In this document: piece by piece, positions 16,807 to 25,482 of the stretch | Layout: every line of letters starts with the position of its first letter | How positions within the stretch are numbered: the first letter of the stretch is position 1 | DNA from: Klebsiella quasipneumoniae subsp. quasipneumoniae | GTDB lineage: Bacteria; Pseudomonadota; Gammaproteobacteria; Enterobacterales; Enterobacteriaceae | Direction of reading: 5' to 3' | DNA length: 64,000 bases | Assembly: GCF_020525925.1 (NCBI RefSeq) | Contig: NZ_CP084876.1 | Span: forward strand, 1,798,001 to 1,862,000 | Notes under the pieces: model-generated | Told to the model about the DNA's origin: nothing | What the model saw: only the letters and a program-made list of their open reading frames with translations | Database searches by the model: none | Made by a program: the position numbers and the translations under genes

Positions 16807-18441
16807 ATGTCGCTAATCGCTATTGTGCTGGTCTTTATGATGGCCATCGTGGTGACGGTGTTCATTTCCCATCTTCTGCCCGTTAAAGTGCCGCTGCCGC
16901 TGATCCAGATCGCTGCGGGCGCCGCGCTGGCCGCCGGTGGTTTTCAGGTCGATTTCGATCCGCACATCTTTTTGCTGTTGTTTATCCCGCCGCTGCTTTT
17001 CCTTGATGGCTGGCGGATCCCGAAAGACGCGTTTTTCCGCGATATGAAGCCGATTCTGTCGCTGGCGATAGGCCTGGTGATGGTCACTATCCTCGGCATT
17101 GGCCTGTTTATTCACTGGCTTATTCCGGCGATCACCGTGGCGGCGGGGTTTGCCCTGGCGGCGATTCTGTCACCCACCGATCCGGTGGCGGTATCGGCAA
17201 TGACCGCCAGCTCGCCGCTGCCTTCCCGGATGGCGCATATCCTCGAAGGGGAATCGCTGTTAAACGATGCTTCGGGCCTCGTCGCTTTTAATTTCGCCAT
17301 CGCCGCGGTGCTGACCGGCAGCTTCTCCCCGGGAGAGGCGGTGATGAAGTTTTTCCTGATGGCGTTCGGGGGCATCCTCAGTGGGCTCGTGGTGGTGTGG
17401 GTCACCGGCAAATGTAATAACTTTCTGGTGCGGCGCACCCGCGAGGAGCCGGCCATCCAGATCCTGATCAGCCTGCTTATCCCCTTCGCCGCCTACCTGC
17501 TGGCCGAGGCGTTCCATGTCTCCGGCATTCTTGCCGCCGTCGCCGCAGGCATTGCGATGCACTATGAACAGCTGTCGGGGCCCCGGCTACCCGCGACGCG
17601 CATGAAAAGCAGCGCGGTGTGGTCCATGCTGCAGACTACCCTCAACGGGATGATCTTCCTGATGCTGGGCGAGCAGTTGCCCCGCATGCTCAGGACGTTG
17701 CCGGCGGTAGCCAGCCAGGCCGGCGTCCCTTCGCCCTGGTATCTGCTGCTGTACGCCGTGGCCATCACCCTCGCGCTCGGTCTGATGCGTTTCGCTTGGG
17801 TATGGCTGTCGATGACGCTGACCATTTTTCGCCGCAAACGCCGGGGCAAAGCCATCACCGTCCGTCCGCGATTCAGCATCCTCGCCGTCATGGCGCTGGC
17901 TGGGGTCAAAGGCTCCGTGACGCTCGCCGGTATTCTGACGCTGCCGGCGGTGCTGGCGGATGGTTCACCATTCCCGGGCCGCGAACTGCTGATCTTTCTC
18001 TCAATGGCGGTGATCCTGATGTCGCTGGTGGTGGCGGCTATCGGCCTGCCGTTCATGACCCGCTATCTTGCCGATGATTTACCCCATGACACCGGCAAAG
18101 ACGATATTGGCGCCGTCATGACCGAAGTGGCTATCAACCGGCTGAATGCGCTACTCGACGAGCCGGTGGAAGATCCGACTGAGCAGGCTCTGCGGGCTGA
18201 TGCCGGCAATATGCTGCTGGAAACCTACCAGCGACGACTGCACTATAACGACAATGACGAAGGGCAGGACGTCGGGCTGGAGCTGGCTAAGCGCGCCAGG
18301 CTGGAGAAATATATGCAAAGAGAGGTCATTATCGCCCAGCGTCAGGAGCTGTTCCGGCTGCGTCGCGCCCACAACATTAGCGATATCACCTTTTATGAGG
18401 TGCTGCGAGAGATAGACCTGAAGGAAGAGAGCTTGCGCTAG
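16807..18441 (+). CDS. Na+/H+ antiporter, CPA1 family
   Basis: A 544-residue cation/proton antiporter with about 12 membrane segments. CPA1 signatures are LLFIPPLLFLDGW, ALAAILSPTDPVAVSAM (near 120-135) with the ion-binding ND motif in EGESLLNDASGLV (near 150), and AAVAAGIAMHY. A soluble C-terminal tail of about 110 residues is charged. It resembles E. coli YjcE in length and layout. AAAGGAGGGG precedes the start. It probably exports Na+ (or K+) in exchange for H+. Confidence 0.9.
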   Translation: MSLIAIVLVFMMAIVVTVFISHLLPVKVPLPLIQIAAGAALAAGGFQVDFDPHIFLLLFIPPLLFLDGWRIPKDAFFRDMKPILSLAIGLVMVTILGIGLFIHWLIPAITVAAGFALAAILSPTDPVAVSAMTASSPLPSRMAHILEGESLLNDASGLVAFNFAIAAVLTGSFSPGEAVMKFFLMAFGGILSGLVVVWVTGKCNNFLVRRTREEPAIQILISLLIPFAAYLLAEAFHVSGILAAVAAGIAMHYEQLSGPRLPATRMKSSAVWSMLQTTLNGMIFLMLGEQLPRMLRTLPAVASQAGVPSPWYLLLYAVAITLALGLMRFAWVWLSMTLTIFRRKRRGKAITVRPRFSILAVMALAGVKGSVTLAGILTLPAVLADGSPFPGRELLIFLSMAVILMSLVVAAIGLPFMTRYLADDLPHDTGKDDIGAVMTEVAINRLNALLDEPVEDPTEQALRADAGNMLLETYQRRLHYNDNDEGQDVGLELAKRARLEKYMQREVIIAQRQELFRLRRAHNISDITFYEVLREIDLKEESLR

Positions 18442-18502
18442 GGGCGCCATCGCCGGAGGGGGGATCCTTCGCCTTCCGGCAGCGCAGCTGGCGCGGAAAA
18501 GC

Positions 18503-18530
18503 AAAAAGCCTGCTCGAAAGCAGGCTTTTT
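18503..18530 (-). terminator. Terminator of tRNA-Asn copy 3
   Basis: Same GCCTGCT/AGCAGGC stem with A and T flanks as at copies 1 and 2. Confidence 0.85.
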
Positions 18531-18535
18531 AAATT

Positions 18536-18611
18536 TGGCTCCTCTGACTGGACTCGAACCAGTGACATACGGATTAACAGTCCGCCGTTCTACCGACTGA
18601 ACTACAGAGGA
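18536..18611 (-). tRNA. tRNA-Asn (GTT), copy 3
   Basis: A 76-base tRNA identical by eye to the other asparagine copies, between the antiporter gene and nac. It carries the same 17-base 3' core and has no adjacent integrase. Confidence 0.98.
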
Positions 18612-18629
18612 ATCGTGTGAACGGGGCGC

Positions 18630-18658
18630 ATATTAACGATGCCACCCGGCCTTGTCAA
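18630..18658 (-). promoter_or_regulatory. Promoter of tRNA-Asn copy 3
   Basis: On the minus strand TTGACA and TAATAT are 17 bp apart with a GC-rich discriminator, a near-consensus sigma70 promoter. Confidence 0.8.
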
Positions 18659-18735
18659 AGCCTGATTCAAAGAATTGCGTTCGACTGCTGACAATTTCAG
18701 CAACCCCCGCGCATGCGCTGTTTTTTTCACCAGAT

Positions 18736-18752
18736 TGCACCGTTGTAGTGCG
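18736..18752. promoter_or_regulatory. NtrC (NRI-P) enhancer site of nac
   Basis: TGCACC-GTTGT-AGTGCG resembles the NtrC dyad TGCACY-N5-GGTGCA. Its centre is about 150 bp before the predicted sigma54 start of nac, the distance reported for the Klebsiella nac enhancer. Confidence 0.75.
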
Positions 18753-18870
18753 AATGTACCCCTTATGGGGCATACCACAATCTGCTTACCGGGCAAATAA
18801 AAACCGGATTGCTATCACTATCCCTTATAACACCGCCTGTGGCGGGCAACGGCAGCGGAAATGAAAAGCT

Positions 18871-18886
18871 GGCAAGCAAATTGCAA
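18871..18886 (+). promoter_or_regulatory. Sigma54 promoter of nac
   Basis: TGGCAAGCAAATTGCA gives GG and GC elements with the 10-base spacing required at -24/-12. It ends 56 bp before the nac start. The nac gene is a known sigma54/NtrC-dependent gene. Confidence 0.88.
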
Positions 18887-18941
18887 AACCAGTTTCATCA
18901 TACTTCCAGCGTTGACGCTGGCGTTCCTTACAGGAGGCAAA

Positions 18942-19859
18942 ATGAACTTAAGACGACTGAAATATTTTGTGAAAATCGTCGATATCGGCAGTCTGACCCA
19001 GGCCGCTGAAGTCTTGCACATCGCCCAACCGGCCCTCAGCCAGCAGGTCGCGACCCTGGAAGGTGAAATGGACCAGCAGCTGCTGATACGCACCAAGCGA
19101 GGGGTCACGCCAACGGAAGCCGGTAAAATCCTTTATACCCATGCGCGGACCATCCTGCGCCAGTGTGAGCAGGCGCAGCTGGCGGTCAATAACGTCGGCC
19201 AGACGCTGCGTGGCCAGGTCTCGATCGGCCTGGCGCCGGGCACAGCGGCCTCCGCCATTACCATGCCGTTGCTGCAGACGGTGCGTAATGAACTGCCCGA
19301 GGTGATGGTCTATCTGCAGGAAAGCAGCGGCACTGCGCTGAATGACAAGCTGCTGGCGGGCCAGCTGGATATGGCGGTGCTGTATGAGCGTTCGCCGGTG
19401 GCCGGCATCGTCAGCCAGCCGCTGCTGAAAGAAGACCTCTACCTGGTCGGCACCCGCGACTGCCCGGGGCAGAGCGTGGACCTCACGGCGGTGGCGGAGA
19501 TGAACCTGTTCCTGCCGCGAGATTACAGCGCGGTACGGGCGCGGGTCACCGAGGCGTTCACCCTGCGTCGTCTGTCGGCGAAAATTATCGGCGAGATCGA
19601 ATCCATTACCACCCTGACCGCGGCCATCGCCAGCGGCATGGGGGCGACGGTCCTGCCGGAATCCGCTGCCCGCTCCCTGTGCGGCGCGGCGAACGGCTGG
19701 ATGGCGCGGATTAGCACGCCGTCAATGAGCCTGTCGCTGTCGCTGAACATGTCGGCGCGCGGCGGTTTGTCGCCGCAGGCGCAGGCGGTGAAGGAGATCC
19801 TGCTGTCTCTGGTGAGCCGTCCGTCGCTGGAGAACCGCGAACTGCAGCTGGTTAGTTAA
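18942..19859 (+). CDS. nac: Nitrogen assimilation control LysR regulator Nac
   Basis: A 305-residue LysR regulator. The HTH is in residues 1-60 (MNLRRLKYFVKIVDIGSLTQAAEVL) and the effector-independent C-terminal domain has the typical length. It couples sigma70 operons to nitrogen limitation (hut, put, ure, gdhA, dad in Klebsiella). The start at 18942 follows AGGAGG with good spacing. An upstream sigma54 promoter and NtrC site agree with the known regulation. It is followed by cbl, as in E. coli. Confidence 0.97.
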   Translation: MNLRRLKYFVKIVDIGSLTQAAEVLHIAQPALSQQVATLEGEMDQQLLIRTKRGVTPTEAGKILYTHARTILRQCEQAQLAVNNVGQTLRGQVSIGLAPGTAASAITMPLLQTVRNELPEVMVYLQESSGTALNDKLLAGQLDMAVLYERSPVAGIVSQPLLKEDLYLVGTRDCPGQSVDLTAVAEMNLFLPRDYSAVRARVTEAFTLRRLSAKIIGEIESITTLTAAIASGMGATVLPESAARSLCGAANGWMARISTPSMSLSLSLNMSARGGLSPQAQAVKEILLSLVSRPSLENRELQLVS

Positions 19860-19965
19860 GCTATATTCTCTTAAGGAATAAGTTGCTGGTTTTTATTATT
19901 TGTTACCCGGGACAACAGACTTTAACAATAGCAGATACGTTAAGTCCATTGGCCCGGAGGAAAGG

Positions 19966-20916
19966 GTGAACTTCCAGCAACTGAAAATTATCCGTGAGGC
20001 GGCCCGTCAGGATTACAACCTGACGGAAGTCGCGAATATGCTCTATACCTCGCAGTCAGGCGTCAGCCGCCATATCCGGGAACTGGAAGAGGAGCTGGGG
20101 ATTGAGATCTTTATCCGTCGCGGCAAACGCCTGTTAGGCATGACCGAGCCGGGTAAAGCGCTGTTATCCATTGCTGAGCGGATCCTCAATGAAGCCAGCA
20201 ACGTCCGGCGGCTGGCGGATCTCTTTACTAACGATGCCTCCGGCGTCTTAACCATCGCCACCACCCATACCCAGGCGCGCTACAGCCTGCCGCCGGTGAT
20301 TAAAGCTTTCCGCGAGCTGTTCTCCGACGTTCGCGTCGAGCTGGTGCAGGGCACCCCGCAGGAAATCGAAGCGCTGCTGCATAACGGCGGGGCGGATATC
20401 GGCATCGCCAGCGAGCGTCTGAGCAACGACCCGACGCTGGCGGCTTTCCCCTGGTTCCGCTGGCATCACAGCCTGCTGGTACCCAAAGACCATCCCCTGA
20501 CCCAGGTGTCTCCTCTGACGCTGGAGGCGATTGCCCGCTGGCCGTTAATCACCTATCGCCAGGGGATCACCGGCCGTTCGCGGATCGATGAGGCCTTCAA
20601 CCGCAAAGGGCTGATGCCGGATATTGTGCTGAGCGCCCAGGATTCCGATGTGATCAAGACCTACGTCGAGCTGGGGCTGGGCGTCGGGCTGGTTGCCGAG
20701 CAGTCCGGGGATGCCCGCGAAGCGGACACCTTTACGCGGCTCGATACCCGCCATCTGTTTGATGCCAATACCGTATGGCTGGGACTGAAGCGGGGTCAGC
20801 TGCAGCGTAATTACGTCTGGCGCTTTATCGAATTGTGCAATGCCGGACTGTCGCTGGATGAGATCAAGCGCCAGGCGATGGAGCCGGAAGAGGCCGCTAT
20901 CGACTATCAGATTTAA
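19966..20916 (+). CDS. cbl: Cbl, CysB-like sulfur-starvation regulator
   Basis: A 316-residue LysR regulator almost colinear with E. coli Cbl (NFQQLKIIREAARQDYNLTEVANML HTH; ends EEAAIDYQI). The GTG at 19966 is chosen because the E. coli protein begins at the same residue and GGAGGAAAG precedes it; the frame is open to an ATG at 19900. Cbl activates sulfonate-sulfur genes (tau, ssu) when sulfate is short. The 106 bp after nac leave room for read-through from the nac promoter. Confidence 0.95.
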   Translation: MNFQQLKIIREAARQDYNLTEVANMLYTSQSGVSRHIRELEEELGIEIFIRRGKRLLGMTEPGKALLSIAERILNEASNVRRLADLFTNDASGVLTIATTHTQARYSLPPVIKAFRELFSDVRVELVQGTPQEIEALLHNGGADIGIASERLSNDPTLAAFPWFRWHHSLLVPKDHPLTQVSPLTLEAIARWPLITYRQGITGRSRIDEAFNRKGLMPDIVLSAQDSDVIKTYVELGLGVGLVAEQSGDAREADTFTRLDTRHLFDANTVWLGLKRGQLQRNYVWRFIELCNAGLSLDEIKRQAMEPEEAAIDYQI

Positions 20917-20994
20917 GGAAATGCTGGCCAGCGGATCGGGGAGAGGAAATGCCGCTATAATTCACACACGAGAGTCGCGACTGAGGAAGGGAAA

Positions 20995-21936
20995 ATGACG
21001 ATGCGGCGTGTGACATTACTCTGTTCGGCGCTGATGCTGTTCGCCAGCCACAGCGCGCTGGCCGTCAGCTATCCGCTGCCGCCGGAGGGGAGCCGTCTGG
21101 TGGGCAGCGCTTTTACCATTGCCGTGCCGGAGAACAACACTCAACCACTGGAAAGCTTTGCCGCCCAGTACGGCCAGGGGTTGAGCAATATGCTGGAGGC
21201 GAACCCCGGCGTCGATGTCTATTTGCCGCACTCCGGTTCGACGCTGACCATTCCGCAGCAGCTGATCCTGCCTGACACCGTGCGTGAGGGGATCGTTATC
21301 AACGTCGCCGAGATGCGCCTCTATTATTACCCGCCGCTGGGCAATAGCGTGGAAGTCCTGCCAATCGGCATTGGCCAGGCGGGACGCGAAACGCCGCGTA
21401 ACTGGGTGACGGCGGTAGAGCGCAAGCAGGAAGGGCCCACCTGGGTACCGACCGCCAATACCCGCCGTGAATATGCGAAAGAGGGCAAAACCCTGCCGGC
21501 GATGGTGCCGCCCGGCCCCGATAATCCGATGGGGCTGTATGCGATCTATATCGGCAGGCTGTACGCCATCCACGGCACCAATGCCAACTTTGGCATCGGG
21601 CTGCGCGTCAGCCAGGGATGCATCCGCCTGCGCAATGACGACATTAAATTCCTGTTTGATAACGTACCGGTGGGGACGCGCGTCCAGCTGATCGATCAGC
21701 CGGTGAAGTACACCGTGGAACCGGATGGCAGCCACTGGCTGGAGGTGCACGAGCCGCTGTCGCGCAACCGGGCGGAATTTGAATCCGACAGAAAAGTCCC
21801 CTTGCCGATGACCTCGGCGCTGCGCGAATTTACTCAGGGGCCGGGAGTGAGTCCTTCGCAGGCCGAGCAAACCCTGCAGCGCCGCTCCGGCATGCCGGTG
21901 AATATCAGCGCCACAGCGGCGCAGGGGAGTTTGTAG
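20995..21936 (+). CDS. erfK: L,D-transpeptidase ErfK
   Basis: A 313-residue periplasmic enzyme (311 if the second ATG at 21001, matching E. coli, is used). It has a signal peptide ([18 protein letters not shown]), a short LysM-like segment near 40-80, and a YkuD catalytic domain with [25 protein letters not shown] containing the catalytic Cys. ErfK anchors Braun lipoprotein to peptidoglycan. AGGAAGG lies just upstream. Confidence 0.96.
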   Translation: MTMRRVTLLCSALMLFASHSALAVSYPLPPEGSRLVGSAFTIAVPENNTQPLESFAAQYGQGLSNMLEANPGVDVYLPHSGSTLTIPQQLILPDTVREGIVINVAEMRLYYYPPLGNSVEVLPIGIGQAGRETPRNWVTAVERKQEGPTWVPTANTRREYAKEGKTLPAMVPPGPDNPMGLYAIYIGRLYAIHGTNANFGIGLRVSQGCIRLRNDDIKFLFDNVPVGTRVQLIDQPVKYTVEPDGSHWLEVHEPLSRNRAEFESDRKVPLPMTSALREFTQGPGVSPSQAEQTLQRRSGMPVNISATAAQGSL

Positions 21937-22320
21937 CGGGTCGTTTAGCCTGATTAACGGCTATTGTAAGAAGGCTCTTTTGCTGTCGATGCATTCAACG
22001 TTGTTGGGGATAAGGATCGGGAAACCGATCCTTAACTTATCAACAGTGGCGGTGATGGCGTGTTAATGAGGGCGCCAGGAGAGGCTCAGGCGGAGATGAT
22101 AAAGTCTGCAAATATATCTATGGACTTAATATTGTTACTGAGGATCTTTTTTTTGGCTGCCATTGTCCATGAAAGCGAATATCCCCGTTATGATAGCCAA
22201 TATCCAGAATATAATACTGATGAGTGCTGCAGAATCCCTATTGTCAAAACACGCCTGACCACAGTCACTACTACTGACCCCCATCGTCGTTGATAAGCGA
22301 ATCAGGGGGCTGGGATGTCG
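21937..22320. other. Intergenic region with perfect 10-bp hairpin
   Basis: About 380 bp without a convincing gene. A perfect stem TAAGGATCGG/CCGATCCTTA with a GAAA loop lies at 22011-22034 and is not followed by T residues. A 77-residue frame at 22060-22293 has no ribosome site or recognisable features and is not called. Confidence 0.5.
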
Positions 22321-23241
22321 TTATTTATTGTTGGCAATCGGGACATGCTGCTGCATCACTTCAACGATCCAGTCAATAAAAACGCGCAGCTTGGCGTTGA
22401 CATGGCGGTTCGGTGGAAACGCCAGGTACAGAGGCATTGGGCTAATCCGCCATTGTGTAAATAACGGAATCAAAGCGCCAACGGCCTGATGCGCTGCCGC
22501 CATATAGTTGGGCAGCGCAATCACGCCTAAGCCAGCTAACCCAGCTTCGAGGTAAGCATTGCCATCATCCACGGCAAGGACGTAGTTGCCCGTGATTTCA
22601 ATACGTTCATTCTCACTGCGCAGTACCAAAGGATCAATCTTACTGGTGCGTGAGGACAAGAATCCCACTATGCAATGGTCAGTATTTTGCAGCTCTCGCG
22701 GGTGTGCGGGAGCGCCAAGGCGTTCCACATAACGGGGGGCGACGTAGACGCCGATTGGCAAATCGCCGACATGGCGTGCGATTAGGGACTGGTCGGTGAT
22801 TTCGCCACCGCGCAGGACGCAATCCACGTTGTCGCCGATCAGATCTACCTTCCGGTCGCTCACGCCCATGTCGAACTGGATATCAGGGTAGCGGGCGTGG
22901 AAAGCCGGTAGCGCCGGCACCAGGATGAGGCGGGCTAGCGGACTGGGCACATCCACCCGTAGCCGTCCCCTGGGCGTCATCGCCGCACTGGACAGGCTGT
23001 TTTCAGCATCCTCCATGTCCGCCAGCAGGCGGATGACGCGCTCGTAGTAGACCGCGCCATCGGGAGTCACTCCAAGCTTGCGGGTGGTGCGATGGAGCAA
23101 TTTGACGCGCAGTCGCGCTTCCAGTTGCTGAATGAGTTGCGTCACCGTGGTTTTGCTCATATGAAGCGTTTGGGCAGCCTTCGTGAAGCTCCCTGCCTCC
23201 ACCACCCGAGCAAAGGCGCGCATCGCATCGAAACGATCCAT
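22321..23241 (-). CDS. LysR-family regulator divergent from RidA-like gene
   Basis: A 306-residue LysR regulator of the AaeR/CrgA-like group. It starts MDRFDAMRAFARVVEAGSFTKAAQTLHMSK and has a substrate-binding domain with GDNVDCVLRGGEITDQSLIARHVGDLP. A perfect 8-bp inverted repeat lies 22 bp before its start, inside the region shared with the RidA-like gene, so it probably regulates both. Effector unknown. Confidence 0.9.
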   Translation of the reverse strand: MDRFDAMRAFARVVEAGSFTKAAQTLHMSKTTVTQLIQQLEARLRVKLLHRTTRKLGVTPDGAVYYERVIRLLADMEDAENSLSSAAMTPRGRLRVDVPSPLARLILVPALPAFHARYPDIQFDMGVSDRKVDLIGDNVDCVLRGGEITDQSLIARHVGDLPIGVYVAPRYVERLGAPAHPRELQNTDHCIVGFLSSRTSKIDPLVLRSENERIEITGNYVLAVDDGNAYLEAGLAGLGVIALPNYMAAAHQAVGALIPLFTQWRISPMPLYLAFPPNRHVNAKLRVFIDWIVEVMQQHVPIANNK

Positions 23242-23262
23242 TTCTTATCCTGTCTTTCATCG

Positions 23263-23285
23263 ATTGTTTGGATATTACAAACAAT
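23263..23285. promoter_or_regulatory. Perfect inverted repeat ATTGTTTG-N7-CAAACAAT
   Basis: Eight-base perfect arms around a 7-base centre, containing the T-N11-A core of LysR sites. It lies between the divergent LysR and RidA-like genes, nearer to the regulator. Confidence 0.7.
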
Positions 23286-23381
23286 GAGCGACAAAGTCGC
23301 TTGTTTATCCGCCCGATCTGGCCGTTGTACAGTGTCTTTACATTCACCGGGCTGAATTCGCCCCAGCATAAAGGTACAAAC

Positions 23382-23771
23382 ATGACAGCACGCGAAGCCG
23401 TTTTTCCCCTCGGTCGGCAGGCGCTCTATGAGCGCAATCGTTATTCACCGGCCATCAAATCCAATGGTTTCTTGTTTGTTTCGGGGCAGGTGGGTAGCCA
23501 CGAGGATGGTTCGCCTGAGCACTATCTGGAAGCACAGGTCAGGCTGGCGTTCAAAAATCTAAATGCTGTGCTCGCAGCGGCGGACTGCACGTTTAGGGAC
23601 GTGGTTGACGTTACTCTCTTTGTCGTCGATCCTGAGTCAAATCACGACGCTATCTGGAGTATCCTGCCAGAATATTGGGGAGAAGCGCCTTACCCTACGC
23701 TGACCGGGATCGGCGTGACGTGGCTTTATGGATTTAAGTTCGAGATTAAGGTTATTGCCAGGCTACCCTAA
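23382..23771 (+). CDS. RidA-family (YjgF) deaminase-like protein
   Basis: A 129-residue RidA/YjgF/Rid-group protein with the family core (SGQVG, FKNLNAVLAAADCTFRDVVDVTLFV, PYPTLTGIGVTWL, ending EIKVIARLP). The arginine that anchors substrate in true RidA (in the R-x-A motif) is replaced by T-x-I-G here, so it may belong to an Rid1-7 subgroup rather than being the canonical imine deaminase. It is divergent from a LysR gene. Probably cytoplasmic trimer; the reaction is unproven. Confidence 0.88.
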   Translation: MTAREAVFPLGRQALYERNRYSPAIKSNGFLFVSGQVGSHEDGSPEHYLEAQVRLAFKNLNAVLAAADCTFRDVVDVTLFVVDPESNHDAIWSILPEYWGEAPYPTLTGIGVTWLYGFKFEIKVIARLP

Positions 23772-24009
23772 GCGTTACGGGTCTTTCCGCCAGTTGGGCA
23801 GCCCGCGCTGTCTGTAGCGGTAACTGGCGAATCGGGATCGTCTGCTACCCAGCGCCAGACCCAGTGGGTACCGTCGGATCGAAAGTCGGTAGCCATAAGG
23901 TTGGGAGCAGCGACGCTGCTTTTCACCTGCGGGGATCGCATACGGAACGTTGGACGGTACCTACGGTACGATGCTGCTTATACCCGCTGGCGGGGGGCTC
24001 ACGGAAAGC

Positions 24010-24045
24010 AAAAAGCCCGCTCAGGTTTCCCTGAGCGGGCTTTTT
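24010..24045 (-). terminator. Terminator of tRNA-Asn copy 4
   Basis: GCCCGCTCAGG and CCTGAGCGGGC arms with A and T runs. It differs in sequence from the terminators of the other three copies. Confidence 0.85.
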
Positions 24046-24050
24046 AAATT

Positions 24051-24126
24051 TGGCTCCTCTGACTGGACTCGAACCAGTGACATACGGATTAACAGTCCGC
24101 CGTTCTACCGACTGAACTACAGAGGA
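24051..24126 (-). tRNA. tRNA-Asn (GTT), copy 4
   Basis: A 76-base tRNA identical by eye to copies 1-3, next to mtfA as asnT is in E. coli. The same 17-base core is present and no integrase is adjacent. Confidence 0.98.
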
Positions 24127-24144
24127 ATCGTGTGAACGAGGCGC

Positions 24145-24173
24145 ATACTACTGGCCCGGCATTTTTGTGTCAA
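24145..24173 (-). promoter_or_regulatory. Promoter of tRNA-Asn copy 4
   Basis: On the minus strand TTGACA and TAGTAT are separated by 17 bp, 18 bp before the tRNA. Confidence 0.75.
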
Positions 24174-24226
24174 CACTAAAATTAACTTGCTGATTCAAAT
24201 GGCTAAATTTAGCTCAACACGTTGTT

Positions 24227-25024
24227 TTAGTGAACAATGCGCCGCTCGTCTTCGTCCTGCAGGCCATTTTCACGTCTGCGCGCCAGCGGATCCTGGCGGT
24301 AAAAATGGCAAAAACGCTGCCACAGGGCCGGGAAGCGGGGCGCGAACAGTTCAGGCGCGCTGAAAAAATATTCCGAAAGGACGGCGAAGCACTCCGCGGG
24401 ATCGGTGGCGGCATAGGCGTCAATGCTGGCGGCGCTTTCCCCTACCAGATCTATCTCATCCTGAATGTTGTTCATCGCCGCGTGGAGATCGTGCTCCCAG
24501 CCGGCGACTTCGCGCAGTGGGATCAGCGGCACCCCGCTGGCCCGATCGCCATTCCGCGCATCAAGCTTATGCGCCACCTCATGCACCACAAGGTTAAAGC
24601 CTGACGCATCAAAGGAGTCCTGAATATCCAGCCAGTTCAGCACTACGGGACCCTGCTGCCAGCTTTGCCCCGACTGCACCACCCGCTGGTTGTGGACCAG
24701 ACCAATATCATCCTCCCATTCATCATCCACGACAAACGGGGCAGGGTAGATCAGCACTTCATGAAAACCGTCCAGCCACTCAATCCCCAGCTCAAGTACC
24801 GGCAGGCAAAAGAGCATAGCTATCCGCGCCTGGTGCAACGGAGTCAGCTCCAGCCCCTGAAGCGCCACCAGACGTTTTTGCTGTAAGAAACGGGCAGCCA
24901 TCTGCGTCAGCTTGTGCTGCTCAGCGGGCGAAAGGTGGGCTAAAACCGGAATGGCAAGCGCTTGCTCCCAGGGCATCTCTGCGTTGCCGGACTCATCATC
25001 TGCTTTCCAGGGCCATTTAAACAT
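24227..25024 (-). CDS. mtfA: MtfA, Mlc titration factor / zinc peptidase
   Basis: A 265-residue cytoplasmic protein that binds and inactivates the Mlc repressor and so raises ptsG expression; it also has weak aminopeptidase activity. [13 protein letters not shown] (near 149) is the HExxH zinc motif, and the region [18 protein letters not shown] is as in E. coli. The start at 25024 (MFKWPW) gives the E. coli length; an ATG one codon earlier is also possible. Confidence 0.96.
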   Translation of the reverse strand: MFKWPWKADDESGNAEMPWEQALAIPVLAHLSPAEQHKLTQMAARFLQQKRLVALQGLELTPLHQARIAMLFCLPVLELGIEWLDGFHEVLIYPAPFVVDDEWEDDIGLVHNQRVVQSGQSWQQGPVVLNWLDIQDSFDASGFNLVVHEVAHKLDARNGDRASGVPLIPLREVAGWEHDLHAAMNNIQDEIDLVGESAASIDAYAATDPAECFAVLSEYFFSAPELFAPRFPALWQRFCHFYRQDPLARRRENGLQDEDERRIVH

Positions 25025-25117
25025 CATATTGCTCGCAAAGTCGTCACTTGAACACGATTACCGAAACGGGAGCTATTAAAATGCCAAAGATCCTGGCATT
25101 ATAGCAACCACAACAGC

Positions 25118-25207
25118 GGAGAGATGCCGGAGCGGCTGAACGGACCGGTCTCGAAAACCGGAGTAGGGGCAACTCTACCGGGGGTTCAAATCCCCCTCTC
25201 TCCGCCA
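25118..25207 (+). tRNA. serU: tRNA-Ser (CGA)
   Basis: A 90-base tRNA with a long variable arm and encoded GCCA, anticodon CGA in GTCTCGAAAAC. It is in the serU position beside mtfA. Confidence 0.97.
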
Positions 25208-25450
25208 ACTATTCTTTCTCTGACCATTCCCCTTCAATAACACCGTTAGCTTCAGGTATAACGCCTGCGCTGGGGTATCGCCATCATCATCGTCCTGGTT
25301 TCAGCGTAAAGACGCGGTAGTGCGCCTTGTCCTTTTGTGGTCTTACCGCCGCAATTTGCCCGAACGAGCTTAAACGCATCATAAAGAGGGAAGGTACGCC
25401 TGGAAAGCGGCAATGTTGAAAAGAGTGATCTCAACGGAGCGGGAACAAGA

Positions 25451-25475
25451 AAAAGCCCGCTGAGCGCGGGCTTTG
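25451..25475 (-). terminator. Terminator of the porin gene
   Basis: AAAGCCCGCGCTCAGCGGGCTTT on the minus strand would be the core: GCCCGC and GCGGGC arms followed by a T-rich tail, 8 bp after the porin stop. Confidence 0.8.
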
Positions 25476-25482
25476 ATGGGGA

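Noticed and set aside
22060..22293. 77-residue plus-strand frame after erfK
   Set aside because: No ribosome site, no domain, unusual composition; kept only as intergenic.
23768..23941. 57-residue minus-strand frame between ridA-like gene and tRNA-Asn copy 4
   Set aside because: Open and plausible in composition, but no ribosome site, no family recognised, and the frame continues open through the tRNA terminator.
25252..25434. 60-residue minus-strand frame between serU and porin
   Set aside because: No ribosome site, and the composition is not coding-like.
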